A DNA stretch of 64,000 nt from Sphingobacterium phlebotomi (lineage in GTDB: Bacteria; Bacteroidota; Bacteroidia; Sphingobacteriales; Sphingobacteriaceae), in the NCBI RefSeq assembly GCF_008180195.1, contig NZ_VTAV01000011.1, positions 62,001 to 126,000 of the forward strand, written 5' to 3'. The translations under genes were made by a program, and so were the position numbers. Numbering within the stretch: the stretch's first letter is position 1; each line of letters starts with the position of its first letter. The notes beneath the pieces are model-generated. The model worked only from the letters and a program-made list of their open reading frames with translations, had not been told where the DNA came from and made no database searches. Shown piece by piece: positions 51,784-60,980 of this stretch.

Positions 51784-53412
51784 ATGAAGTTTCATTACTT
51801 TCTTTTTTTTGTGTCGTTTGCATTGATTACTACAATGCCGGTCATAAAAGCACAGGTTAAGAACCAACCCTATTCATATCAACACTATCAAAAATACGAC
51901 GAACTTCTTTATTCGCCGAATACACGGATGCATACCGCGACCAAACCTTTTCTTTTTAAAGGAGATTTATTGGCCAAGTATGATTCTATCCAAAGCTTGA
52001 ATCAAGTGGGGTCGGACAATATTTTCATGCGGAAAATATTCAATGAGCACCTTGTGGAAATTCATAAAGAAGACCATAGCTTTTATTTGGACTTTCTGCC
52101 TGATTTTGTAATCGGAAAAGAAATGATCGGTGCGGATAAAAGAACGACCTGGTTGAACACCCGTGGTATTCAGGTTGGATTGAATATCAAGGATAAATTT
52201 ACTTTTTATGCTAATGCTTTTGAAAATCAAGGTGTTTTTCCGAATTACCTTACCGATTATATCGACAGAGCTGGCGTGATTCCTGGACAGGGAAACGTGA
52301 AAGACTTAGCTGGCAATAAAAAAGATTGGATGTATGCTACAGCGAACTTAAGTTATGACTTTAGTGACTACTTCCAGGCAACATTAGCGTATGACAAGAA
52401 CCATATTGGAGATGGTTATCGTTCTTTGTTATTATCGGACTTCTCTTCAAATTATGCGCATTTGAAATTCACGGGTAAGATCGGGAATGTGCAGTATACA
52501 TCGATATGGGCCTATATGAACGACCCGAGAAACCCCCGCATAGACTCGCTCAACTCCGGTGGTCGGTTCGGTGATGGTATCAAATGGGGGGCTTTCCAGT
52601 ATTTGGATTATAACGCCACAAATCGCTTGTCGATTGGTTTTTTCCAAGCCGTTGTGTGGGCTAATCGTAATGAAGCGGGGCATCGTGGATTTGATTTTAA
52701 TTACGCTAATCCTCTCATTTTCTTACGTCCGGTAGAATCTAATAACTCGACTTCGCCCGATAAGATGTTCTTAGGGCTGAATGCCAAATATAAAGTGCTG
52801 GATAACCTTACGGCTTATGGACAATTCTTATTAGGAGAGTTTACGGCTAAAGAGTTTTTCGCCGGAAATGGCTATGCGCATAATAAATGGGGTACGCAAC
52901 TAGGGGTGAAAGGCTTCAATATATTTAAGGTGCAGAATCTCAATTTTTTGGCAGAATATAATGTCGTACGACCGTATACCTATCAACATTTTGTGTCTAT
53001 ATCCAACTATAGTAATAACGGCGAACCATTAGCACATCCAAGAGGGGCTAATTTCCGAGAGCTCATTGGGATGGCCAACTATTCGTGGAACCGTTTCGAT
53101 TTCTCTGTACAGGGGGTGTACAGCCGTTATGGCACAGATCCTGACCCATTGACGAACATGGGAGGCGATATTTTTCAATCATATCGAACGATCCCCGATA
53201 TGCATGGCAATTATATTGGACAAGGGGTAAGGAATGACCTTTATTATGCCGATGTAAAAGCTGCTTATGTATTGAACCCGAAATATAATTTGCGTTTCGA
53301 AGTAGGGTATGCGCAACGTTACAATAGGATAAAGGATTCACCTACAGAGAAATCCGGTGTTATAAGTTTCGGGCTTCGTTCTTCGTTCCGTAATTTTTAT
53401 GGAGATATTTAG
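51784..53412 (+). CDS. Outer-membrane barrel protein, RemB/Wzi-like
   Basis: The ATG at 51784 begins a Sec signal peptide and gives 542 residues; the reading from 51748 starts at a TTG and is less likely. The mature protein is a beta-barrel rich in Tyr, Asn and Gly, with FYANAFENQGVFPNYLTDYID, YANPLIFLRPVESNNSTSP and AEYNVVRPYTYQHFV. These resemble a group annotated as gliding-motility protein RemB or capsule-assembly Wzi in Bacteroidota. Its role in this organism is not established. No gliding genes are next to it. Confidence 0.55.
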   Translation: MKFHYFLFFVSFALITTMPVIKAQVKNQPYSYQHYQKYDELLYSPNTRMHTATKPFLFKGDLLAKYDSIQSLNQVGSDNIFMRKIFNEHLVEIHKEDHSFYLDFLPDFVIGKEMIGADKRTTWLNTRGIQVGLNIKDKFTFYANAFENQGVFPNYLTDYIDRAGVIPGQGNVKDLAGNKKDWMYATANLSYDFSDYFQATLAYDKNHIGDGYRSLLLSDFSSNYAHLKFTGKIGNVQYTSIWAYMNDPRNPRIDSLNSGGRFGDGIKWGAFQYLDYNATNRLSIGFFQAVVWANRNEAGHRGFDFNYANPLIFLRPVESNNSTSPDKMFLGLNAKYKVLDNLTAYGQFLLGEFTAKEFFAGNGYAHNKWGTQLGVKGFNIFKVQNLNFLAEYNVVRPYTYQHFVSISNYSNNGEPLAHPRGANFRELIGMANYSWNRFDFSVQGVYSRYGTDPDPLTNMGGDIFQSYRTIPDMHGNYIGQGVRNDLYYADVKAAYVLNPKYNLRFEVGYAQRYNRIKDSPTEKSGVISFGLRSSFRNFYGDI

Positions 53413-53449
53413 GATATTGTTATCTTTATACACAGTATTTAGGTAGTCT

Positions 53450-53866
53450 ATGAAGAAACTCATGATCATAAACGGCCCTAATCTAAATTTATTAGGGATA
53501 CGGGAGAAAAATATTTACGGAAGTCAAGATTTCCAATCTTTTTTTGAAGAATTAAGACAGCGGTATTTGACGATTGAGCTGTCTTATTTCCAAAGTAACC
53601 ACGAGGGTGAGATTATCGACAAATTGCATGAGATCGGTTTTTCTTATGATGGTATCGTACTCAATGCCGGAGCCTATACGCATACCTCTCTGGCTATTGG
53701 CGATGCCATTGCCGGTATTACAACGCCAGTCGTGGAAGTGCATATTTCAAACGTACACAAGCGTGAGGCATTCCGCCACCGTTCCTATCTTGCCCAAAAC
53801 TGTGTTGGCGTAATTTGCGGTTTTGGCCTAAACAGTTATAAATTGGGAATAGAGAGTTTTTTATAG
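53450..53866 (+). CDS. aroQ: 3-dehydroquinate dehydratase, type II
   Basis: The 138-residue product carries the family signatures IINGPNLNLLG, EKNIYGS (active-site Tyr), YFQSNHEGEIID, VLNAGAYTHTSLAIGDAI and VEVHISNVHKREAFRHRS. It acts in the shikimate pathway. Its last 12 coding bases form one arm of a 12-bp hairpin (53842-53853 with 53871-53882). Confidence 0.95.
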   Translation: MKKLMIINGPNLNLLGIREKNIYGSQDFQSFFEELRQRYLTIELSYFQSNHEGEIIDKLHEIGFSYDGIVLNAGAYTHTSLAIGDAIAGITTPVVEVHISNVHKREAFRHRSYLAQNCVGVICGFGLNSYKLGIESFL

Positions 53867-53882
53867 ACCATCTATTCCCAAT
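53842..53882. terminator. Hairpin between aroQ and lgt
   Basis: Arms 53842-53853 and 53871-53882 pair perfectly over 12 bp with a 17-base loop. The left arm is inside aroQ. It may terminate in both directions; no strong T-run is present. Confidence 0.5.
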
Positions 53883-53886
53883 GGAT

Positions 53887-54708
53887 TTATGCTTTCTGTT
53901 TCGGTTTTCGGAAAATAAGGTATAATCCCCCAATCATAAAGGGAATACTTAGTAATTGCCCCATATTAAACTTCATGCTGTCTTCAAAAGCTTCCTGGTT
54001 TTCTTTATAAAATTCAAGCACAAACCGGGCACCAAATAACAGAACCAGGAATATACCAAATAGATAACCTGCTTTGGGTTTTGCATTCTTTTGGTACATC
54101 GTCCATAAAATGATAAAGATGATAATATAAGCGATTGCTTCATAAAGTTGCGCCGGGTGGCGTGGTAGCATATCTTCTCTTTCAAACACTACAGCCCACG
54201 GCACGGAGGTCGGAAGCCCGATAATCTCCGAATTGAAGAAGTTGCCCAATCGTACAAATGCTCCTGCAAGTGGGACGACAATAATCAATCTATCGGTAAT
54301 CCACATGAAATCGGTTTTCGTTTTTCGGGAGAACAACCATAATGCCAATAGAATACCAATAGCCCCGCCATGACTAGCAAGTCCTTGAAATCCGGTAAGT
54401 TCAAAACTGCCATTTACCATACGGAAAGGAAGAATCATTTCCAGCGGATGCTGGCTATAATAGTCAAATTCATAGAAAAGACAGTGGCCCAACCGTGCTC
54501 CGATTAACGTGCCTAAAAAGATATAAATACTTAATTGATCCAGTAGTTCTTGTGTTTTGCCCTCTCTATTGAAAATTTTCAACATGAGGATATACGATAC
54601 CACAAAGGCTGCTAAAAAGCATAACGCGTAATAGCGTAGACCAAAAGAACCTATTTCAAAAATGACAGGGTCTATATTCCAATGGATAACATTTAATATT
54701 GCGTGCAT
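53887..54708 (-). CDS. lgt: Prolipoprotein diacylglyceryl transferase
   Basis: The 273-residue product is an integral membrane enzyme with seven helices. It attaches diacylglycerol to the lipobox Cys of prolipoproteins, which are numerous in this window. Motifs present: GARLGHCLFYE, GLASHGGAIGILLALW, LVPLAGAFVRLGNFFNSEIIG (with active-site Arg/Asn) and PRHPAQLYEAI. A conserved promoter (54727-54755) precedes it. Confidence 0.95.
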   Translation of the reverse strand: MHAILNVIHWNIDPVIFEIGSFGLRYYALCFLAAFVVSYILMLKIFNREGKTQELLDQLSIYIFLGTLIGARLGHCLFYEFDYYSQHPLEMILPFRMVNGSFELTGFQGLASHGGAIGILLALWLFSRKTKTDFMWITDRLIIVVPLAGAFVRLGNFFNSEIIGLPTSVPWAVVFEREDMLPRHPAQLYEAIAYIIIFIILWTMYQKNAKPKAGYLFGIFLVLLFGARFVLEFYKENQEAFEDSMKFNMGQLLSIPFMIGGLYLIFRKPKQKA

Positions 54709-54726
54709 AAGTCTTCAATTGTGCGG

Positions 54727-54758
54727 TAAACCTAAATAAATTTATTTTTATATGCAAT
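54727..54758 (-). promoter_or_regulatory. lgt promoter, copy 2 of a shared promoter sequence
   Basis: The minus strand has TTG (54753-54755), 18 bases and TAGGTTTA (54727-54734), one base off consensus. The 31 bases at 54728-54758 match 39928-39958 at 29 positions and face the same way relative to their gene. Confidence 0.6.
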
Positions 54759-54805
54759 ATAAGCATATGCATATAAAATTTCTTATGCTATTTGAGTGAA
54801 ATTCC

Positions 54806-54845
54806 TAACTTTGATAACCATGCAATCCGGAGGATTGCATGGTTA
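54806..54845 (+). promoter_or_regulatory. -7 box and 14-bp leader hairpin of the M42 peptidase gene
   Basis: TAACTTTG (54806-54813) fits TAnnTTTG. A perfect 14-bp hairpin (54815-54828 with 54832-54845, loop GGA) begins 2 bases after it, so the mRNA would start at or in the hairpin. The loop and 3' arm contain GGAGG. The ATG of the gene is at 54864. Confidence 0.5.
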
Positions 54846-54863
54846 TAGATATAGATAGAATAT

Positions 54864-55982
54864 ATGGCAAATAAAAAAACAAAAGAAAAAAAGAATCATG
54901 TATCCGTTGTAACGGATAAATCACTGAAGTTTTTTGAAAAATATATCAATAATCCGTCGCCAACCGGTTTTGAATGGGAAGGACAGCGTTTATGGTTAGA
55001 TTATCTGAAACCTTACGTAGACAAAACCTATATCGATAATTATGGTACGGCAGTAGGGATTATCAATCCGGAGGCATCATATAAAGTAGTCATTGAAGCG
55101 CATGCCGATGAAATATCGTGGTTTGTTAATTATATCACTAAAGAAGGGCTGATATATGTTATTCGGAATGGTGGTTCTGACCATCAGATCGCGCCTTCGA
55201 AGCGTGTAAATATCCATACTGATAATGGTATGGTAAAGGCAGTTTTTGGATGGCCTGCTATACACACGCGTTCGGGTGAGAAGGAGGATGCACCCTCCTT
55301 GAAGAACATCTTTTTGGATTGTGGTGCCACTTCCAAAGAAGAGGTGGAAGAGCTGGGGATTCATGTAGGCTGTGTGGTGACTTATGAAGATGAATTTATG
55401 GTGCTTAACGACCGTTATTATGTAGGACGTGCGCTAGATAACCGTGCCGGAGGCTTTATGGTCGCGGAAGTAGCGCGTTTGTTAAAACAGCATAAGAAAA
55501 AACTACCTTTCGGTTTATATATCGTGAATGCGGTGCAGGAAGAAATCGGTTTACGCGGAGCGGAGATGATTACGCACTACATCAAGCCTAATCTTGCCAT
55601 CGTGACGGACGTAACGCATGATACACAAACACCAATGATTAATAAAATTACGCAGGGCGACTTAGCATGTGGTCAGGGACCGGTGTTATCCTATGCGCCT
55701 GCCGTGCAGATTAATCTGAATCGGCTTTTGATAGATGTGGCGAAGGAGAACGATATTCCATTTCAGCGGCAGGCATCCTCTCGTTTCACCGGAACGGATA
55801 CCGATGCTTTTGCTTATTCAAACGGTGGCGTGCCTTCAGCCTTGATATCATTGCCTTTGCGTTATATGCATACGACAGTAGAAATGGTGCATAAAGAAGA
55901 TTTGGACAACGTGATACGGCTTATTTATGAGGTGTTGCTCAAGATAGAGGATGGACAGGATTTTAGGTCGTTTATTGTGTAG
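54864..55982 (+). CDS. M42 family aminopeptidase
   Basis: The 372-residue product is a zinc or cobalt aminopeptidase of the M42 (glutamyl aminopeptidase/FrvX) type. Metal and catalytic residues are visible in EAHADEISWFV, GRALDNRAGGFMVAE, NAVQEEIGLRGAEM, IVTDVTHD and MHTTVEMVHKEDL. A short basic N-terminus (MANKKTKEKKN) precedes the domain. It probably cleaves peptides in the cytoplasm. A 14-bp hairpin in the leader may regulate it. Confidence 0.92.
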   Translation: MANKKTKEKKNHVSVVTDKSLKFFEKYINNPSPTGFEWEGQRLWLDYLKPYVDKTYIDNYGTAVGIINPEASYKVVIEAHADEISWFVNYITKEGLIYVIRNGGSDHQIAPSKRVNIHTDNGMVKAVFGWPAIHTRSGEKEDAPSLKNIFLDCGATSKEEVEELGIHVGCVVTYEDEFMVLNDRYYVGRALDNRAGGFMVAEVARLLKQHKKKLPFGLYIVNAVQEEIGLRGAEMITHYIKPNLAIVTDVTHDTQTPMINKITQGDLACGQGPVLSYAPAVQINLNRLLIDVAKENDIPFQRQASSRFTGTDTDAFAYSNGGVPSALISLPLRYMHTTVEMVHKEDLDNVIRLIYEVLLKIEDGQDFRSFIV

Positions 55983-56024
55983 ATAATATCAAAAATTATA
56001 AAGAAATAAAACGGATGTAATTTT

Positions 56025-56351
56025 ATGGACTTGAAGAACAACAATAACGAAGAAATAGAGAATAATGAATTGAGTATAGAATTGAGTGAAGAAATCGCGG
56101 AAGGCATTTATAGTAATCTAGCGATTATCACACATTCAAGCTCTGAATTTGTAGTGGATTTTATCCGTATTATGCCTGGAGTACCCAAAGCAAAGGTCAA
56201 ATCCAGAATTGTTTTAACACCAGAGCACGCTAAAAGACTGTTAGGAGCATTACAGGATAATGTGAATCGGTTTGAGGCAGCCAATGGTGCGATCAAAGCA
56301 GGGGAGCCAGGGCTGCCGCTAAATTTTGGAGGTCCAAAAGGAGAAGCATAG
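56025..56351 (+). CDS. DUF3467 domain protein
   Basis: The 108-residue product has an acidic N-terminus (NNNNEEIENNELSIEL) and a single DUF3467 domain (about 25-90: GIYSNLAIITHSSSEFVVDFIRIMPG, KSRIVLTPEHAKRLLGALQDNVNRFE). It is very common in Bacteroidota, function unknown. It lies 4 bases before the GNAT-nitrilase gene, so it is co-transcribed. Confidence 0.85.
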   Translation: MDLKNNNNEEIENNELSIELSEEIAEGIYSNLAIITHSSSEFVVDFIRIMPGVPKAKVKSRIVLTPEHAKRLLGALQDNVNRFEAANGAIKAGEPGLPLNFGGPKGEA

Positions 56352-56355
56352 GGGT

Positions 56356-57867
56356 ATGGATATACAGGTTAGAAATTTAACGATAGAGGACTATAAGGAT
56401 TTAAAGCGCTCCATGGAGAAGGCTTATGGCGGGGATACGGGCGATGTGTGGACACGTGAAAACATCGTGGATTTGATAGAGGTCTTTCCTGAAGGGCAAC
56501 TGTGTGTGGAAGTCGATAGGCGTGTAGTAGCCTGTGCGCTTTCGTTAATCATCGATTCGAAGAAGACCAATATTTACAAGAAATATTATGAGATTATAGA
56601 TGATGGAAAGTTTTCGACCCATGATTATGAGGGAGACATTCTTTATGGAATTGAGGTATTTGTACATCCTGATTTCCGGTCTCTGCGTTTAGGTAGACGT
56701 CTGTATGATGCCCGTAAAGAGCTGTGTGAGCAAATGAACCTTCGTGGGATTGTTGCGGGCGGGCGTATACCAAACTACCATGCCTATGCAGATAAAATAA
56801 CACCGCGGACCTATATTGAAAAAGTAAAGCGAAAAGAGATTTTTGACCCGACCCTTACCTTTCAGTTGTCCAATGATTTTCACGTTTCCAAGATTCTGAA
56901 GAATTATCTTCCGGAAGATAAGGAATCAAATGAATTTGCGACCCTATTGCAATGGGATAATATCTATTATGACCCAGATGCAAAATCTTCTTCTGCTTCT
57001 AAACAAACCACGAGATTGGGATTGGTGCAGTGGCAGATGCGGTCATTTAAAGACATAAATGAATTTTACGATCAAGTGGAATTCTTTGTAGATGCGGTCA
57101 GCGACTATGGATCGGACTTTGTCATGTTTCCGGAGTTTTTTAATACGCCATTGATGAGCCCATACAATGATCTGCCGGAGCGTGCCGCCATGGAGAAGCT
57201 TTCGGAACTGACGAGTGAAATTGTGGAAAAGCTCCAGGAATTTGCGGTGTCTTATAATGTCAATATTATTGCCGGATCTATGCCTATTATGGAGTATAAA
57301 AAACTCTATAACGCATCTTATCTATGTCATCGAAACGGAAAAGTAGATGTACATAAAAAAATTCATATCACACCCAATGAGTTTAAATATTACGGGATGG
57401 TGGGAGGAAATGAAATCAATGTATTTGATACAGATTGCGGAAAGGTTGGGCTGTTGATATGTTATGACGTAGAATTTCCGGAAGTCAGCCGGATTATGGC
57501 CGACCAAGGCATGCAAATACTTTTTGTGCCATACATGACCGACACCCAGAATGGTTATTTGCGCGTTAGGGCATGTGCACAGGCAAGAGCTATCGAAAAC
57601 GAATGTTATGTAGCGATAGCAGGCTGTGTGGGCAATTTACCTCGTGTGAATAATATGGATATTCAGTATTCGCAATCTGCCGTCTTTACGCCGTCAGATT
57701 TTGCTTTCCCTAACAATGGTATCAAAGCAGAGGCTACTCCCAACACAGAAATGGTACTGATAGCGGATGTGGATTTATATGCCCTTCGGGATTTGCATGA
57801 GTATGGCACGGTAAAAATATTAAAAGATAGAAGAAAAGATTTATATGCGGTGAATCTTCTAAAATAA
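56356..57867 (+). CDS. GNAT acetyltransferase-nitrilase fusion protein
   Basis: The ATG at 56356 gives 503 residues. Residues 1-200 are a GNAT domain (VFVHPDFRSLRLGRRLYDARKELCEQM). Residues 220-503 are a carbon-nitrogen hydrolase: Glu in MFPEFFN, Lys in DVHKKIHITPNE, and Cys in GLLICYDVEFPE form the Glu-Lys-Cys triad. This fusion is known in several phyla. Acetylated amine or amide metabolism is likely, but the substrate is undefined. Confidence 0.88.
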   Translation: MDIQVRNLTIEDYKDLKRSMEKAYGGDTGDVWTRENIVDLIEVFPEGQLCVEVDRRVVACALSLIIDSKKTNIYKKYYEIIDDGKFSTHDYEGDILYGIEVFVHPDFRSLRLGRRLYDARKELCEQMNLRGIVAGGRIPNYHAYADKITPRTYIEKVKRKEIFDPTLTFQLSNDFHVSKILKNYLPEDKESNEFATLLQWDNIYYDPDAKSSSASKQTTRLGLVQWQMRSFKDINEFYDQVEFFVDAVSDYGSDFVMFPEFFNTPLMSPYNDLPERAAMEKLSELTSEIVEKLQEFAVSYNVNIIAGSMPIMEYKKLYNASYLCHRNGKVDVHKKIHITPNEFKYYGMVGGNEINVFDTDCGKVGLLICYDVEFPEVSRIMADQGMQILFVPYMTDTQNGYLRVRACAQARAIENECYVAIAGCVGNLPRVNNMDIQYSQSAVFTPSDFAFPNNGIKAEATPNTEMVLIADVDLYALRDLHEYGTVKILKDRRKDLYAVNLLK

Positions 57868-57880
57868 GAAGATTCATCGC
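57847..57880. terminator. Bidirectional hairpin after the GNAT-nitrilase gene
   Basis: The arms 57847-57860 and 57867-57880 pair over 14 bp with one G-T pair and a 6-base loop. The hairpin overlaps the stop codon (57865-57867), and lies 6 bases before the end of the convergent thioesterase gene. Confidence 0.6.
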
Positions 57881-57885
57881 TATTA

Positions 57886-58329
57886 TCATTCGGAATACAC
57901 GGTATAGTCATCCGCTTTTGGAATAGCGTCAAAAATGGAATGCCACGCTTCTGGAATGATTGTTAGTTTTCGTTTTTGAAGATCTAACCAAGCACCGTCT
58001 ATCTCAACTGTCGCTGCCTTTATGCCATTCTCTTTATAAATCTCGTGGCGAAACGAGAATCGAAAATTTTTAAGGTTAAGCTTTGTCATTTCCACTTTTA
58101 CGGATATGCGTTCGTCAAGCCCGATTTCTCGATAATAGATGAGCTCCTCCCGAAATAAAATAGGGCCGATATGATATTTTGCAAATTCTTCCAGTGAAAG
58201 TCCTGCCTTGGTCAACATATTACTTCGTGCCTGTGCACAAAAGTCGGCGTATGCGGAATGTCTAAGATGCATGTTCGGGTCTAGTTGAGCCCAAAGCACT
58301 TGTCCTTCATAATAAATATTTTGTTTCAT
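57886..58329 (-). CDS. Acyl-CoA thioesterase, 4HBT/YbgC type
   Basis: The 147-residue product has a hotdog fold with YEGQVLWAQLDPNMHLRHSAYADFCAQAR (catalytic Asp/His region) and RFSFRHEIYKENGIKAATVEIDGAWLDL. It probably hydrolyses acyl-CoA or hydroxybenzoyl-CoA thioesters. It is followed (38 bases) by a DUF819 membrane gene upstream on the same strand. Confidence 0.85.
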   Translation of the reverse strand: MKQNIYYEGQVLWAQLDPNMHLRHSAYADFCAQARSNMLTKAGLSLEEFAKYHIGPILFREELIYYREIGLDERISVKVEMTKLNLKNFRFSFRHEIYKENGIKAATVEIDGAWLDLQKRKLTIIPEAWHSIFDAIPKADDYTVYSE

Positions 58330-58367
58330 GTTGATTTTGTTGTTTGTTATTCGTCATTTGTAATTTA

Positions 58368-59633
58368 CTAACCAGGAGAAGCTAATTGCATCAATATGGC
58401 CGTCAACCATCCTGCGTATGTGCCAACAGCATAGCTAAACACCGATAGGATTACCCCTACAGAAACAAGAGAAGGATGAAAAGCAGCGGAGGTAACGGTG
58501 GCGGAGGCTACGCCACCAACATTTGCCATGCTGCCTATAGCATAGTAGAAAAAAGGTGCTTTCATTAGTTTTCCTACCAATAATAGGAGTAGTGCATGAA
58601 TACTAATCCAAATGATTCCAACCATAAATAAGCCCGGGTTTTCCAGAATAGCGGTAACGTCCATTTGCATACCAATGGTGACAATTAGCATATACAATAA
58701 TACAGTTGCTATTTTCGATGCTCCGGCGCTTTCCAGTTTGCGTGCCGATGTAAAAGAAAGGATAATACCGATTATAGTCGCAAATAAAACAAGCCAAAAG
58801 AAGCTGTTTGTTAACGAGAATTTTTCCAATTCCGGAAAGTGGACTTCCATATAGGATGTGATGGGATTTGCTAAGAGCGATGCTAGCCCCGTGCCACCTA
58901 AGGCGAGTGACAGCATGAGCATTAAATCCTTCGTTTCCGGTATACGGATACTTGCTTTCTGCTGTTCGTCCATCCTTTTTGTCAAGGCGTCTACTTCGGT
59001 GGTATCCGCTTTAAAAAACTGATTAAATTTCTGCTGTTTTGACGCTCCATACAAGAGAAATGCCATCCATATATAAGCAACAAATACGTCGACGGCAATG
59101 GTGGCAGAAAATAACTCTTGTGAAGGTTGGAGTATTTCTCGGAGTGCTGCTTGGTTAGCACTTCCTCCAATCCATGAACCGGCAAGTGTTCCTAGTCCTC
59201 GCCAAACTTCATCGGGCCCCGCACCACCTACGACGCTCGGTGCAACAAGAGATGTCATCCAAACAGCCAACGGACCACCTATAATGATGCCAATCATACC
59301 TGTGAAAAACATCAAACCCACACCCTTGCGTAAATTCCACATTTCTTTGAGATTTAGGCTTAACGTGAAAAGGATGAGACAAGCTGGTAGAAAAAAACGA
59401 CTACCGATACTTGTAAGAGGAGAGTTTTCGCCATCTATAATATGGATAGAATTAAGTACGCCGGGAATAAAATAACAAAGTAACAACGGTGGGATGACCG
59501 AATAAAACTTTGCTATATATTTATTTTTGAGGTTTGCCGTATAAAAGACAAGACCTAAGACGACCATTAATAATCCCAGTACAGCGGCATTATCCGTAAT
59601 GAGTGGTGTAACTTCTCTGATAGCATTTTGCAT
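58368..59633 (-). CDS. DUF819 family membrane protein
   Basis: The 421-residue product has about eleven or twelve membrane helices and the DUF819 (YjcL-like) phrases LFTLSLNLKEMWNLRKGVGLMFFTG, GSWIGGSANQAALREIL and YYAIGSMANVGGVASATVTSAAFHPSL. The transport substrate is unknown. It precedes the thioesterase gene on the same strand. Confidence 0.85.
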   Translation of the reverse strand: MQNAIREVTPLITDNAAVLGLLMVVLGLVFYTANLKNKYIAKFYSVIPPLLLCYFIPGVLNSIHIIDGENSPLTSIGSRFFLPACLILFTLSLNLKEMWNLRKGVGLMFFTGMIGIIIGGPLAVWMTSLVAPSVVGGAGPDEVWRGLGTLAGSWIGGSANQAALREILQPSQELFSATIAVDVFVAYIWMAFLLYGASKQQKFNQFFKADTTEVDALTKRMDEQQKASIRIPETKDLMLMLSLALGGTGLASLLANPITSYMEVHFPELEKFSLTNSFFWLVLFATIIGIILSFTSARKLESAGASKIATVLLYMLIVTIGMQMDVTAILENPGLFMVGIIWISIHALLLLLVGKLMKAPFFYYAIGSMANVGGVASATVTSAAFHPSLVSVGVILSVFSYAVGTYAGWLTAILMQLASPG

Positions 59634-59700
59634 ATTTTGTGGTAATTGCTAAATTGCTTGTGAATTTATATAATCTTTTTTTGAAACCGTAACATATAAG

Positions 59701-60978
59701 ATGATTAATCGCAGAGATTTTATCAAGAATAGCGGGCTGGTTATCGGCTCGGCAGCTATGAGTACCCCAATCTTCGGCACTGTTGCAGAAACAAAGAAAA
59801 AGATCATCCGAGTGGGATTGATCGGATGCGGGGGAAGAGGAACCGGGGCAGTATTTCAAGCACTGGAAGCCGACCCTCATGTACACGTAACGGCATTGGC
59901 GGATATTTTTGAAGATAACCTAAATAATACGTTATCTGCTTTAAAACAAAAATACGGTGATCGTATAGCCGTAACTGAAAAAACTTCCTTTCTCGGTTTT
60001 GATGCTTATGAAAAGCTGATTAAATCGAAAGTGGATGTTGTATTATTGTGCACACCACCAAATTTTAGACCCGCTCATTTGGCATTAGCCGTAAAAGAAG
60101 GAAAACATATCTTCTGTGAAAAACCTGTTGCTGTAGATATACCGGGGCTACATGAGGTAGAAGCAGCCATCAAGTTGGCAAAAGAAAAGAAATTATGTTT
60201 GGTAAGTGGATTTTGTTTTCGTTATTCTTTTCCGAACAGAGAGATTATTTCCCGTGTGCAAGATGGTGCCATCGGAGAAATCAAAGCGATTTCTTCTTTT
60301 CGCCACGGCGGTGAGTTGAGCTATAAAGAAAGACAACCAGAATGGAATGATTTAGCCTATCAACTAAGGAATTGGTACTATTACCAACGATATTCGGGCG
60401 ATATGATTGTAGAACAGACGATACATAGTGTAGATTATATGTCGTGGATATTGAATAATGAGCTTCCGCAAAAAGTAACCGCTACCGGTGGACGCCAGAG
60501 CCGTCCTTGGAATAAATTCGGAAATGTGTACGATCACTTTGCGGTAGAGTATGAATACGAAAATGGATTCCGTACGTTCCATTTTGGTCGCCAACAGAAT
60601 GGTACGACGCCACGTAATACCGTGGAAGCCATGGGAACGAAAGGATATGTCAATGTGGGGATTAACACCAACTATGAGATTTTAGGAGATCAACCTTGGC
60701 GTAATACCGAACGTCTTAACAATATGTACCAAACACAACATGACGAACTCTTTCAAGCCATAAGAGAGAAGCAGGTTATCAATGATGGTGATTTCATGAT
60801 CAACTCAACGCTGATGGCGATTTGGGCGAGATTATCGGCCTATTCAGGCAGAACGTTATCTTACGATGAGGTTATCCATTCGAAAGAAGTTTTAGGACCA
60901 CCTACGGAGGACTATAACTGGGATATGCAAATAGATGAATTGACGATTCCGAGACCGGGCCACTATAAGTTTACGTAA
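59701..60978 (+). CDS. Gfo/Idh/MocA oxidoreductase with Tat signal
   Basis: The 425-residue product starts with a twin-arginine signal (NRRDFIKNSG), so it is exported folded, with cofactor bound. The Rossmann site is VGLIGCGGRGTGAVFQAL and the substrate-binding Lys is in FCEKPVAVD. A later motif is EQTIHSVDYMSW. It probably oxidises or epimerises a sugar in the periplasm. The second oxidoreductase follows after 2 bases. Confidence 0.9.
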   Translation: MINRRDFIKNSGLVIGSAAMSTPIFGTVAETKKKIIRVGLIGCGGRGTGAVFQALEADPHVHVTALADIFEDNLNNTLSALKQKYGDRIAVTEKTSFLGFDAYEKLIKSKVDVVLLCTPPNFRPAHLALAVKEGKHIFCEKPVAVDIPGLHEVEAAIKLAKEKKLCLVSGFCFRYSFPNREIISRVQDGAIGEIKAISSFRHGGELSYKERQPEWNDLAYQLRNWYYYQRYSGDMIVEQTIHSVDYMSWILNNELPQKVTATGGRQSRPWNKFGNVYDHFAVEYEYENGFRTFHFGRQQNGTTPRNTVEAMGTKGYVNVGINTNYEILGDQPWRNTERLNNMYQTQHDELFQAIREKQVINDGDFMINSTLMAIWARLSAYSGRTLSYDEVIHSKEVLGPPTEDYNWDMQIDELTIPRPGHYKFT

Positions 60979-60980
60979 GG

